A DNA stretch of 64,000 nucleotides from NCBI GenBank assembly GCA_910579225.1, contig CAJTTI010000009.1, positions 1 through 64,000 on the forward strand. Direction: 5' to 3'. The position numbers and the translations under genes were made by a program. This stretch comes from an uncultured Lachnospiraceae bacterium (GTDB taxonomy: Bacteria; Bacillota; Clostridia; Lachnospirales; Lachnospiraceae). The notes under the pieces are model-generated. The model searched no databases and had not been told where the DNA came from. It saw nothing but the letters and a program-made list of their open reading frames with translations. Of the stretch, positions 26,587-34,201 are shown piece after piece (positions within the stretch are counted from its first letter, which is position 1; each line of letters starts with the position of its first letter).

Positions 26587-28257
26587 TTATTCAACCGAAA
26601 TTACATAGTAATAAATCGGCTGCCCTCCATAATGTACTTCGACTTCTGCATTCGGATAATTTTCTGCAATCTGGTCTCCCAACGCCTGCGCATCTTCTTC
26701 TGATGTTTCCTCTCCATAGTATACGCCAATGATCTCAGAGTCTTCATCTACAAGCTCCTTCATCATATCAAGTGCCGTCTTCTGAATCTCTGTCCCCACA
26801 GCCAGGATCCCGTCGTCCCCGATTCCCATGATATCTCCCAGATGAATCTCTTTCTCATCAATCTTCGTATCACGGACCGCGTAAGTCACCTGACCGGTTC
26901 TGACATTCTTGATCTCCGCCTGCATACGAAGTTCATTCTCCCTCGGCGTCTCCTCCGGAATATAATTAACCATGGCTGTAATTCCCTGTGGAACTGTCTT
27001 TGTGGGAATTACAATCACTCTCTTGTCCGAAGTCAGAAATCCCGCCTGATTGGCCGCCAGAATGATATTCTTATTATTTGGAAGGATAAAAACATTGTCC
27101 GCATTGACATGATCAATTGCTTCCAGCATGTCTTCCGTACTGGGATTCATGGTCTGTCCGCCTTCAATCAGATAATCCACACCCAGTCCTTTGAAGATCT
27201 CCCCCACGCCTTCTCCGATGGACACAGAGATAAATCCCATCTCCTTGCGGGGTTCTTCTTTCTTAATTTCTTTTTTATTGTTTTCTTCCTGTTCCCGGGC
27301 AATACGGGAAGCATCCTTAATCAGCTTCTCCTCATGCTCCAGTCTCATATTGTCAATCTTCATCCTTGAAAGAGAACCATACGTCAGTGCCCGCTGGATA
27401 GCCAATCCGGGATCGTTCGTATGTACATGTACTTTGACGATATCGTCATCCGACACGACTACGATAGAATCACCGACAGACTCCAGGAAAGCTTTGAACT
27501 CCAGTTCGGTTTTCTCGTCATACGCCTTCTCCAGCATAATAATAAATTCTGTACAATATCCGAATTTAATATCCGCCTCTGTCTGCGCACTGATCCGGAC
27601 TGCGCTTTCTTTCTTTGGTGCATCAAAGGAATAATCTACTTCTTTTCCAAGAAGCGCATCATAGGCCCCTTTCAGCACTTCCAGAAGTCCCTGACCGCCG
27701 GAATCCACCACGCCTGCCTCTTTCAGTACCGGAAGCATATCCGGAGTTCTGGCCAGAACAGCTTCTGCCTCTTCAATCACCAGACGGCAAAACTCTTCCA
27801 CATCTTCAGTTGTCTGTGCAAGCTCGGCTGCTTTCAGAGCAGCTCCCTTTGCAACGGTCAGAATAGTTCCTTCTTTTGGCTTCATGACCGCCTTATACGC
27901 AGTCTCCACTGCTTTTTGCATGGCGCCAGCCAGATCCACCACATCCAGTTCTTTCTGATCTTTGATTCCTTTGGTAAACCCACGCAACAACTGGGACAAA
28001 ATCACACCGGAATTCCCCCTGGCTCCTCTCAGAGAACCGGAGGATATGCACTTTGCCAATGTTTCCATATCCAGCTCTGACAGACTGCTCACTTCACTGG
28101 CAGCAGCTGTGATTGTCAGTGTCATATTAGTCCCCGTATCTCCGTCAGGTACAGGAAATACATTCAGTTCATTTATCCACTCTTTTTTTGCTTCCAGATT
28201 TTTTGCGCCGCCCAAAAACATTTTTGCGATCATCCGGGCATTAATTGTCCTAATCAC
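26587..28257 (-). CDS. DAK2-domain protein YloV, fatty acid kinase FakA type
   Basis: The 556-residue protein matches YloV/FakA. The N-terminal DAK2 domain holds the Mg-ATP motif FPVPDGDTGTNMTLT and GARGNSGVILSQLLRG. The C-terminal half resembles DegV-associated regions. FakA phosphorylates fatty acids bound by FakB (DegV) proteins; no fakB is seen in the window. A lysine/glutamate-rich linker (about residues 320-340) separates the two halves. It lies 18 bases after yloU, the standard Firmicute order. Confidence 0.92.
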   Translation of the reverse strand: MIRTINARMIAKMFLGGAKNLEAKKEWINELNVFPVPDGDTGTNMTLTITAAASEVSSLSELDMETLAKCISSGSLRGARGNSGVILSQLLRGFTKGIKDQKELDVVDLAGAMQKAVETAYKAVMKPKEGTILTVAKGAALKAAELAQTTEDVEEFCRLVIEEAEAVLARTPDMLPVLKEAGVVDSGGQGLLEVLKGAYDALLGKEVDYSFDAPKKESAVRISAQTEADIKFGYCTEFIIMLEKAYDEKTELEFKAFLESVGDSIVVVSDDDIVKVHVHTNDPGLAIQRALTYGSLSRMKIDNMRLEHEEKLIKDASRIAREQEENNKKEIKKEEPRKEMGFISVSIGEGVGEIFKGLGVDYLIEGGQTMNPSTEDMLEAIDHVNADNVFILPNNKNIILAANQAGFLTSDKRVIVIPTKTVPQGITAMVNYIPEETPRENELRMQAEIKNVRTGQVTYAVRDTKIDEKEIHLGDIMGIGDDGILAVGTEIQKTALDMMKELVDEDSEIIGVYYGEETSEEDAQALGDQIAENYPNAEVEVHYGGQPIYYYVISVE

Positions 28258-28275
28258 AATGCAGATCCTCCCTCG

Positions 28276-28632
28276 TTAATCAATTACTCTTACGCCTTCT
28301 ACAAAGATGTCAATCTTGCTGATCTTCATACCTGTAAATGCTTCTACCTGGTATTTGACCGAATCAATCAGGTTTTCCGAAACAACAGGGATATTGACCC
28401 CGTAAGCCACAATCACATGAAACGCCAGATAGATCTCATTTTCCTCTATTGCTACTTCTATCCCTCTTTTAATACTATCTTTTTTCAGAAGCTTCATCAA
28501 CCCGTCACGCATGTCCAGCGTTGCCATGCCAACGATACCGCTGCATCCAATCGCAACGGAACCTGCATAAGCAGCGATCACATCCGCATCAATCGTAATA
28601 CTGCCAAGTTCTGTCTGAATCTGTCCCTGCAT
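28276..28632 (-). CDS. Asp23/Gls24 family envelope stress protein YloU
   Basis: The 118-residue protein matches the Asp23/Gls24 family: GSITIDADVIAAYAGSVAIGC at the start and a C-terminal block that includes SVKYQVEAFTGMKISKIDIFV. Members are small cytoplasmic or membrane-peripheral proteins linked to envelope homeostasis and fatty acid kinase function. The ATG at 28630-28632 follows GGGAGGT by 8 bases. A TATAAT lies at 28701-28706 on the minus strand, the likely -10. Confidence 0.93.
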   Translation of the reverse strand: MQGQIQTELGSITIDADVIAAYAGSVAIGCSGIVGMATLDMRDGLMKLLKKDSIKRGIEVAIEENEIYLAFHVIVAYGVNIPVVSENLIDSVKYQVEAFTGMKISKIDIFVEGVRVID

Positions 28633-28808
28633 ATGAATACCTCCCGGTTTTACTGTTTTATAAAACATTGTCGTTCCATAAACGTACATAATTATTAACT
28701 ATTATACCCGAAATTCAGTAAAAATGAAATAAATTTTTGTTTTTTCTATTTTTCAGTTTTCTGCATATATATAGAATAAGTAATCTTAGATATGAGGACG
28801 GTTATTAC

Positions 28809-28955
28809 ATGAAAAAGATCTTTGGTTTTATCCTGTTCTGGATCGGAATCGGAATTTTCATCACTCTGTTCCTCCCGGAAGATCAGCTATTTCTGCGAAT
28901 CTTCCTGTCTGCCGTCCTGATTCTCTGCGGCTACCAGTGTTACGTCAACTGCTGA
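28809..28955 (+). CDS. Small two-helix membrane protein, 48 residues
   Basis: This tiny open frame encodes a very hydrophobic protein: a helix FGFILFWIGIGIFITLFL, a short acidic turn PEDQ, then a second helix LFLRIFLSAVLILCGYQC. Only a weak GAGG site lies about 10 bases upstream. It is the only plus-strand gene between rpmB and yloU, in a position where other clostridia also have short reading frames. Function unknown; it is supported by its start-to-stop membrane pattern rather than by a known family. Confidence 0.55.
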   Translation: MKKIFGFILFWIGIGIFITLFLPEDQLFLRIFLSAVLILCGYQCYVNC

Positions 28956-28983
28956 CAAGCTGTAGAGAAAAAAAGAATCCGAG

Positions 28984-29015
28984 TATAAGAAAAGGGCTGC
29001 CGCATCGACAACCCC
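28984..29015 (-). terminator. Probable terminator after rpmB
   Basis: On the minus strand a 9-bp stem with one bulge (GGG-TTGTCG with CGGCAGCCC, ATG loop) is followed by TTTTCTTATA, about 30 bases past the rpmB stop. Confidence 0.65.
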
Positions 29016-29044
29016 CTCACACAATCCTGTTAAGCAACAGCCGA

Positions 29045-29230
29045 CTATGCTCTCTCGACTTTACCGGACTTTAAGCAAGAAGTGCATACATACATTTTCT
29101 TTGCTCCGCCGTTCACTTTCACTTTTACGGATTTCACATTGGATCTCCACATCTTGCTAGATTTTCTATGGGAATGACTCACACTGTTTCCAAAGTGAAC
29201 ACTCTTATCACACACTGCACATTTCGCCAT
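29045..29230 (-). CDS. rpmB: 50S ribosomal protein L28
   Basis: The 61-residue protein is a basic L28 with a zinc-ribbon type CAVCDK ... CTSCLKSG and the family block SVSHSHRKSSKMWRSN. The second of two adjacent ATG codons (29228-29230) is chosen to fit AAGGAGGTG. In Firmicutes rpmB commonly lies by yloU-yloV, as here. A strong promoter lies 53-81 bases upstream and a terminator follows. Confidence 0.97.
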   Translation of the reverse strand: MAKCAVCDKSVHFGNSVSHSHRKSSKMWRSNVKSVKVKVNGGAKKMYVCTSCLKSGKVERA

Positions 29231-29282
29231 CATTGCACCTCCTTAGGCTTATTTGAGTCCAGACAGACTCACAACTTCTGTT

Positions 29283-29311
29283 ATTCTACCAGAATCTTTC
29301 ATGTTTTGCAA
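29283..29311 (-). promoter_or_regulatory. Predicted sigma-A promoter of rpmB
   Basis: The minus strand reads TTGCAA (29306-29311), 17 bases, then TAGAAT (29283-29288), giving a leader of about 45 bases. The rest of 29312-29428 shows nothing I can name. Confidence 0.75.
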
Positions 29312-29428
29312 GCAAAATTTTACTTTTATTGCATTTTGTTGTATTTTTTATAAGTTACTGTTCATATACTGTCAGCACTCAGCCTGATACGGAAGCAAGC
29401 GGCGGCTGTCATATTTTCACATGGCATT

Positions 29429-29794
29429 TCACACGATATTTCGAAAGACTCCAAACCCGATCAGCGCGATAAGAAATAAAACCATTCCAATCTGTTCCCA
29501 TTTCTTCCACACGGTTGTTCTGCACATCACATAACTTCCGGAATATTTTACTAAAATCCATCCAAGAAACGGCAGCGCACAGAAAATCACCGGATGGCTG
29601 CAAAAGGCTTCCTGCATCTTACCTTTGGCAAGAGCCAGCAACATATGTGTCACCCCGCAACCAGGACACTGCACATGAAAAATATACCGAAACAGACATG
29701 GAATCCCTGTTCCGGTATATTTGACAAATCCATAATAACATGCAAGGAGCACTGCTCCTGCTATTAAATTGCTCAAACGCCTGAAGCTGAACAT
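29429..29794 (-). CDS. DUF2752 membrane protein
   Basis: The 121-residue protein matches DUF2752 by the motif CPGCGVTHMLLALAKG and its three or four hydrophobic segments (about residues 8-25, 60-85 and 95-118). Function is unknown. It overlaps the stop of the DUF4234 gene by one base, and the two are often found together in clostridia, so they probably form one small membrane operon. Confidence 0.85.
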   Translation of the reverse strand: MFSFRRLSNLIAGAVLLACYYGFVKYTGTGIPCLFRYIFHVQCPGCGVTHMLLALAKGKMQEAFCSHPVIFCALPFLGWILVKYSGSYVMCRTTVWKKWEQIGMVLFLIALIGFGVFRNIV

Positions 29795-30138
29795 TAGTTG
29801 GCCATCTTGTTCAATTCATTCTGAATCAATGCATAGGCAATAATTCCGCCGAAAATATAGAGAATCAGATAAAGTACGCCGCCATTGGAAGCAGGCATGC
29901 CTCTGTCCGTCTTCGCCTTGTCCAGTTTTTCACCGCATTTATATGCCCAATACAATCCGTAAATCCCACAGGTAACCAGTGTGAGTACAAGTGCCAGTAC
30001 GCCGGAAGTTCCCGCTTCTCCTGCTACTATATTCGTGTCGTCTGTCAGACACACGAACCAGTACAAACCGTAGATCCCACAAGTAACCAGTGTCAAAATA
30101 ATGCAAAGTGCAATATTCTTCTGTGATACTGTTCTCAT
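29794..30138 (-). CDS. DUF4234 membrane protein
   Basis: The 114-residue protein has the DUF4234 repeat: LTLVTCGIYGLYWFVCLTDDTN near the N-terminus and a second LVLTLVTCGIYGLYWAYKCGEKLD, each containing a membrane helix, followed by a third helix. The internal duplication is obvious. Function is unknown. The ATG at 30136-30138 follows AAGGAG by 7 bases. It has its own promoter and is followed directly by the DUF2752 gene. Confidence 0.85.
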   Translation of the reverse strand: MRTVSQKNIALCIILTLVTCGIYGLYWFVCLTDDTNIVAGEAGTSGVLALVLTLVTCGIYGLYWAYKCGEKLDKAKTDRGMPASNGGVLYLILYIFGGIIAYALIQNELNKMAN

Positions 30139-30180
30139 AACTTCTCTCCTTCGTATTTTGAATATTGTGATCACTTCATA

Positions 30181-30209
30181 AATATAGCACTTTTATATTA
30201 AAAAATCAA
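30181..30209 (-). promoter_or_regulatory. Predicted sigma-A promoter of DUF4234-DUF2752
   Basis: The minus strand reads TTGATT (30204-30209), 17 bases, then TATATT (30181-30186), about 45 bases before the start codon. Confidence 0.65.
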
Positions 30210-30235
30210 TCTTTTGTGAAAATTTATATTTTTCT

Positions 30236-30637
30236 TCAGACATTCAGGATATCATTCACTACTTTGTCTACTTCCGGGTCGGATTCTCCCTTTGACTTTC
30301 CGGATGTGAATTTATTCACAAAGTCCGGAACCATATCCAGAATCTTCGTTACTGCATCCTGATTCTTAACATTGACCAGGCGGATATTGCCCTCCTGAAT
30401 CACGAGAACTGCGCTGGGAGAGATCTTTCCGCCTAAACCTCCGGCGCCGCTGTTCTTGGTGTCGCCGGAACTTGCGCCTGCACCCACGCCAAAGGATACG
30501 TCCACAAGTGGCAGAATAATCGTATTGCCCACCGTGATCGCATCTCCGACCACGGTCTTGCTGGAAATAAACTGATCCATGCCTTTGAAAAGGGAAGAGA
30601 CGGTTGTCTCAAAACTGTTGATATTTTTTTCGCTCAT
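30236..30637 (-). CDS. Sporulation protein GerW/YtfJ
   Basis: The 133-residue protein matches the YtfJ/GerW family: TVVGDAITVGNTIILPLVDVSFGVGAG, a Gly-rich GAGGLGGKISPSAVLVI block, and a hydrophobic C-terminus. In Bacillus subtilis YtfJ (GerW) is needed for normal spore germination. The C-terminal 20 residues are acidic and variable. AGGAGG precedes the ATG. It lies downstream of a DUF2953 (YtfI) gene as in Bacillus, but separated by the 105-bp repeat described below. Confidence 0.93.
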   Translation of the reverse strand: MSEKNINSFETTVSSLFKGMDQFISSKTVVGDAITVGNTIILPLVDVSFGVGAGASSGDTKNSGAGGLGGKISPSAVLVIQEGNIRLVNVKNQDAVTKILDMVPDFVNKFTSGKSKGESDPEVDKVVNDILNV

Positions 30638-30660
30638 AAACTGAAAACCTCCTAATTAAA

Positions 30661-30870
30661 GTTCCGCTGCACCCCTACGAATGCCCCGTGTACTGGAAGA
30701 ATGTCCGGCCGCTTTCACGTCCCGACATCCTTCCGGGGCCTTCTCCGGGCTTTCGCTGTTTTAAAGTTCCGCTGCACCCCTACGAATGCCCCGTGTACTG
30801 GAAGAATGTCCGGCCGCTTTCACGTCCCGACATCCTTCCGGGGCCTTCTCCGGGCTTTCGCTGTTTTAAA
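30661..30870 (-). repeat. Exact tandem repeat, two 105-bp units plus partial third
   Basis: Two units, 30661-30765 and 30766-30870, appear identical base for base, followed by eight bases of a third (GTTCCGCT). The unit is GC-rich (about 60 per cent by eye) compared with its flanks and begins right after the DUF2953 stop. On the minus strand each unit encodes a possible 17-residue peptide (MSGRESGRTFFQYTGHS) behind GGAAGG, and a second frame reads NFKTAKARRRPRKDVGT. I believe similar units occur in related genomes, but this is memory and unverified. Confidence 0.85.
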
Positions 30871-30876
30871 GTTCCG

Positions 30877-31803
30877 CTACAATTCCTGCCACTGGTGATA
30901 CATGTGGCGGATATCTTTGTTGAAATAGATATGCCAGAAGATGCGGGCGAAAATATAGCACCGGATCTTTCCCCGAACCAGAATCTCGCCTTTTAAAATT
31001 TCCTGCTCAAAATCCGGCAGAATCCGAAGCTGTCCGGGAAACCAGGCGCACAACATGCCGACTGCCCCCATACAGAGTCCCGTATGAGAAGGATCATTGA
31101 ATCCAAACCGAATCTCACCTTTGATTTTCCTGGGTCTGGATTTCTTCCACAGGTAAATGCTTTCATTCCACAGCACGCTTCTAGCACGTTGATGCTCTTC
31201 CAGCTGCCAGAACGCCAGAAAAGCGTCTTTTCTGTCCCGAAGGCTCCGAAGACGATTGCCGATTCCGGCGATCTTCTTCCATATATGTTTGATCTTGTCA
31301 CAGACTCTTTGGAGCATACCGGACGTCTTATTTTTATGGCGGCGCCGGCTTTTTGGACTGTCCGAAGCAGAATTATATTCCTTCCGCTCTGCAGGTTCGG
31401 GCCGGTCCTCATAATCTGTTGCCTCCGGCGGCTCAGATACGGTCGGTTCCTTCCTCTCCTGCCTGGTGTCCGTTGATTCTGCCTGTCCTTTTCCTGATCT
31501 CCATCGCTTTCTGCGCCTTCGCCTGTTCCTCTTCTGCTTATCTTTTCCCAGCAGATATCCAAGTATCCTTATCTGCAGGACCGAAGTAAAGCCATCCTTT
31601 TCTTCCAGCGAAAACCGGACTGTAACAACCCGGAACAACCACGATGCCGAGGCTGTCAGCCGGAAATTGTCTTCCTTCTCTGCCTGAATCCGATAAGAGA
31701 CTGCCACAAACAAAACCGCGTAAATTACAGAAAGTACAAGTCCAGCGGCCACAAGAAGAATGATTCCCAATATTTTTAAAATTAACAATATGATATGCAG
31801 CAT
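30877..31803 (-). CDS. DUF2953 protein (YtfI-like)
   Basis: The 308-residue protein has one N-terminal membrane helix (about residues 2-32, LLILKILGIILLVAAG), a predicted beta region, a strongly charged low-complexity linker (about 95-165, KRNRRRRRKRW and many Glu/Arg), and a C-terminal DUF2953 part with KSRPRKIKGEIRFGFNDPSHTG. In Bacillus ytfI sits beside ytfJ, as here with gerW. Role unknown, probably spore membrane related. The ATG at 31801-31803 follows GAGGA by 6 bases. The long charged linker is species-variable. Confidence 0.85.
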   Translation of the reverse strand: MLHIILLILKILGIILLVAAGLVLSVIYAVLFVAVSYRIQAEKEDNFRLTASASWLFRVVTVRFSLEEKDGFTSVLQIRILGYLLGKDKQKRNRRRRRKRWRSGKGQAESTDTRQERKEPTVSEPPEATDYEDRPEPAERKEYNSASDSPKSRRRHKNKTSGMLQRVCDKIKHIWKKIAGIGNRLRSLRDRKDAFLAFWQLEEHQRARSVLWNESIYLWKKSRPRKIKGEIRFGFNDPSHTGLCMGAVGMLCAWFPGQLRILPDFEQEILKGEILVRGKIRCYIFARIFWHIYFNKDIRHMYHQWQEL

Positions 31804-31813
31804 ATGGATTCCT

Positions 31814-32143
31814 CTAATCCTCCACAAAATCCTCTGTTTTGAAATAGGACCGGATATCAAAAGCTCCTGTTTCTCTGTATACTTCCCCGATAATTTCCGC
31901 CGACAGATCAATCGCCTCTGTCTTTCCGACTGCCACGCCGATCACTTCTGTACACTGTGCATCTGCAAACAGAGACTGCTGCAGCATTCCGTTATGAAAA
32001 ATATCCAGCAAATTTCCCTGGCCGGAGGCATGTGTAATGTAATAAATACCGGCCATCATCTTTCCGGAAGCTGCTTTTTCCCGGATTGTTGCAATATAAG
32101 GGGCTGCATGTTTCCCCAGATACAGATTCTGATACCATCTCAT
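31814..32143 (-). CDS. Conserved unknown protein, 109 residues
   Basis: I do not recognise a named family, but the pattern (WYQNLYLGKHA, GIYYITHASGQGNLLDIF, IGVAVGKTEAIDL, TGAFDIRSYF) is that of a conserved soluble clostridial protein seen in related genomes. No membrane segment or metal site is visible. It lies 10 bases upstream of the DUF2953 gene and 53 bases downstream of the NUDIX gene, so it is probably transcribed with the gerW genes. Confidence 0.75.
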   Translation of the reverse strand: MRWYQNLYLGKHAAPYIATIREKAASGKMMAGIYYITHASGQGNLLDIFHNGMLQQSLFADAQCTEVIGVAVGKTEAIDLSAEIIGEVYRETGAFDIRSYFKTEDFVED

Positions 32144-32166
32144 CTCTCATCCTGCCTCTTCGTAAA

Positions 32167-32194
32167 AAGAGGCTGTCGTCGCCAACAACCTCTT
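32167..32194 (-). terminator. Intrinsic terminator after the NUDIX gene
   Basis: A 12-bp stem with two G-T pairs (AAGAGGTTGTTG with CGACAGCCTCTT on the minus strand) is followed by TTTTT. It separates the NUDIX gene from the 109-residue gene. Confidence 0.8.
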
Positions 32195-32196
32195 CT

Positions 32197-32643
32197 CTAT
32201 TTGCGATTCCCCCAAAGATTACTTTTCTTCATCTCGATATATTCATTATACGCTCTTTCCAAAATCTGCTTTTCATTCGGAAATTTCAACAAATGATATG
32301 CTTCATGATATTTGTAATATCCGGAATCCATAAAATATTCTTCACGCTGTGGTTTGCTGTAATAGCTGTCTGACATCATCAGATACCAGTGTACATCCTT
32401 CTCGACCACATCATCCGGGACCGTGAACGTATATTGGCTCTTTCCGACGTATTTCACAATTCTGGCATCAACCCCTGTTTCCTCCCTGACTTCACGGGCT
32501 GCCGTCTGCCGGTGCTCTTCGCCAGGTTCCACAGTTCCTTTCGGCAAAACCCAGCCTTCGTACTTGTTCTTGTAATTCTTGTACAAAAGCAGAATCTTAC
32601 CCCGAAATATTACCACACCGCCACAGCTCGTTGCTTCTATCAT
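32197..32643 (-). CDS. NUDIX hydrolase
   Basis: The 148-residue enzyme carries a complete NUDIX box, GTVEPGEEHRQTAAREVREETG, and the upstream GWVLPKG typical of the family. It hydrolyses a nucleoside diphosphate linked to another moiety; substrate unknown. The C-terminal third (DVVEKDVHWYLM onward) fits the diadenosine tetraphosphate/RppH-like group loosely. AGGAGG precedes the ATG, and a good promoter lies about 45 bases upstream. Confidence 0.9.
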   Translation of the reverse strand: MIEATSCGGVVIFRGKILLLYKNYKNKYEGWVLPKGTVEPGEEHRQTAAREVREETGVDARIVKYVGKSQYTFTVPDDVVEKDVHWYLMMSDSYYSKPQREEYFMDSGYYKYHEAYHLLKFPNEKQILERAYNEYIEMKKSNLWGNRK

Positions 32644-32686
32644 TGCAATTCCTCCTGTCGATTGGTGTGTCTCTTAGACTAGGTAT

Positions 32687-32715
32687 AGTCTATCATCTTT
32701 TTCTGTGGTTGACAA
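32687..32715 (-). promoter_or_regulatory. Predicted sigma-A promoter of the NUDIX gene
   Basis: The minus strand reads TTGTCA (32710-32715), 17 bases, then TAGACT (32687-32692), about 45 bases before the ATG. Confidence 0.6.
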
Positions 32716-32749
32716 GGCTGGGTTATGTGAAATATTCTTAAAACTGTTT

Positions 32750-34201
32750 TTACTCTTTTGCGTAATACGCGTCAAATACCCGTTTTGCCACCGGTACAGC
32801 ATATTCGCTGCTGGAGCCTGCACTTTCCACAAGAACACAGACTACCAGATCTGGTTTGTCACCGGTCGCATACCCGGTGAACCAGGCATGGCTTCTATTC
32901 TTATCACTGCTGTATTCGGCGGTTCCGGTCTTTCCGGCGGCCATATATGCATCACTTTTCAGCGACGATGCGGATCCTTCCTCCACCACCGCACGCATAT
33001 ATTCTCCAAGTACCGAAGCCTCCTGTTTACTGAACAGACGTCCATACTCCGTGACCGGATAGCGTTCCACCACCACAGCCCCTGTATGACTTTCCGTCCG
33101 GTCCAGAAAACGGGGAACCATCAAAATCCCGTCATTGGCGACAGCCGCCGTAATCATTGCCATATGCATGGGTGTCACCAGCGTATCTCCCTGCCCCATG
33201 GCAGTCATCATGTGCAGGGCTTCCGAATCAGATTCCTTTAATTTAAAAGAACTTCTACTGTACGGAAATGAAAGTGGAAGATCGGAATCAAACAAAAGCT
33301 GGTCTGTCAGATCCTTCAAGCCTGGAACAGACAGGTTCCGTCCCATATCTGCAAAGGCACTGTTGCAGGATTTGGCGTATGCAAGCTTTAAATCCAGTTC
33401 TCCGTGCCGTGTCCCGTGATAACAGCTGATGGAAGAATTCCCTACCGATACTTTTCCTTCGCACATATAAGAATAATCCTCCGAATCAAACTGGTGTTCT
33501 CTCAAATATTCCAGAAGCGTAATCGTTTTAAACGTGGACCCCGGAGGATACAGTCCCTGCATGGCACGGTTCAGAAGGATACTGTCTTCTGAGCTGCTGA
33601 GTCTGTCCCATTCTCCCCGTACCAGCCCCGGATCATAATCTGGTTTGGAGACCAGTGCGCGCACATTCCCCGTGGAAGCTTCCAGAACCACCACGGCACC
33701 TTTTTGATCCCCCAATGCGTCATGGGCAGCTGTCTGAAGATCCACATCCAGCGTTGTAATCAAATTATCTCCAATATTTTTCTGTTCTCTCAGTTCATTA
33801 ATAAATTTTTCCGTGAAATAGGCATTGGAGGTCAGAAGCTGAAAATTTCCCATCTCTTCAATGCCGGTCTTTCCGTAATCCGAGTATCCCAGTACATGGG
33901 CAAAAGTACAGTCAAACGGATAATATCTGGTCTCCGTACCATCCTCCGCCACTTTTGTATAAGCCAGCACCTGCCCGTCGGAAGCCAGGATATTTCCACG
34001 CACCACACGCTTTTCAAAAGTCTCCAGCCTGGCATTATAAGGATTGTTGATGGTCTCTCTGCTCTTTGTCATCTGAAACCACAGCAAATAACCGATCATT
34101 AATACAAAAAGCCCCGTAAACAAAAGCATAATATTACTATACTCCCGACTAGGAACTCTTCTTTTCTCTTTTCCCTTTTTTTGATTCTTTTTCTTTTTCA
34201 T
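32750..34201 (-). CDS. Class B penicillin-binding transpeptidase
   Basis: The 483-residue protein is a monofunctional cell-wall transpeptidase of the PbpA/PBP2 type. A Lys-rich cytoplasmic start is followed by one membrane helix (about residues 27-46) and a short N-terminal domain. The catalytic motifs are GSTFKT (Ser-x-x-Lys), KSCNSAF (Ser-x-Asn) and GKTGTAEY (Lys-Thr-Gly). The ATG at 34199-34201 follows GAGGTGG and lies inside the 3' end of the SEDS gene, a 53-base overlap. SEDS polymerase and class B PBP act as a pair, so this is the partner of 34149-35510. Confidence 0.94.
   Translation of the reverse strand: MKKKKNQKKGKEKRRVPSREYSNIMLLFTGLFVLMIGYLLWFQMTKSRETINNPYNARLETFEKRVVRGNILASDGQVLAYTKVAEDGTETRYYPFDCTFAHVLGYSDYGKTGIEEMGNFQLLTSNAYFTEKFINELREQKNIGDNLITTLDVDLQTAAHDALGDQKGAVVVLEASTGNVRALVSKPDYDPGLVRGEWDRLSSSEDSILLNRAMQGLYPPGSTFKTITLLEYLREHQFDSEDYSYMCEGKVSVGNSSISCYHGTRHGELDLKLAYAKSCNSAFADMGRNLSVPGLKDLTDQLLFDSDLPLSFPYSRSSFKLKESDSEALHMMTAMGQGDTLVTPMHMAMITAAVANDGILMVPRFLDRTESHTGAVVVERYPVTEYGRLFSKQEASVLGEYMRAVVEEGSASSLKSDAYMAAGKTGTAEYSSDKNRSHAWFTGYATGDKPDLVVCVLVESAGSSSEYAVPVAKRVFDAYYAKE

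Noticed and set aside
30688..30996. Plus-strand frame with a 35-residue repeated peptide
   Set aside because: Created by the 105-bp tandem repeat being a multiple of three; the frame then runs into the antisense of the DUF2953 gene.
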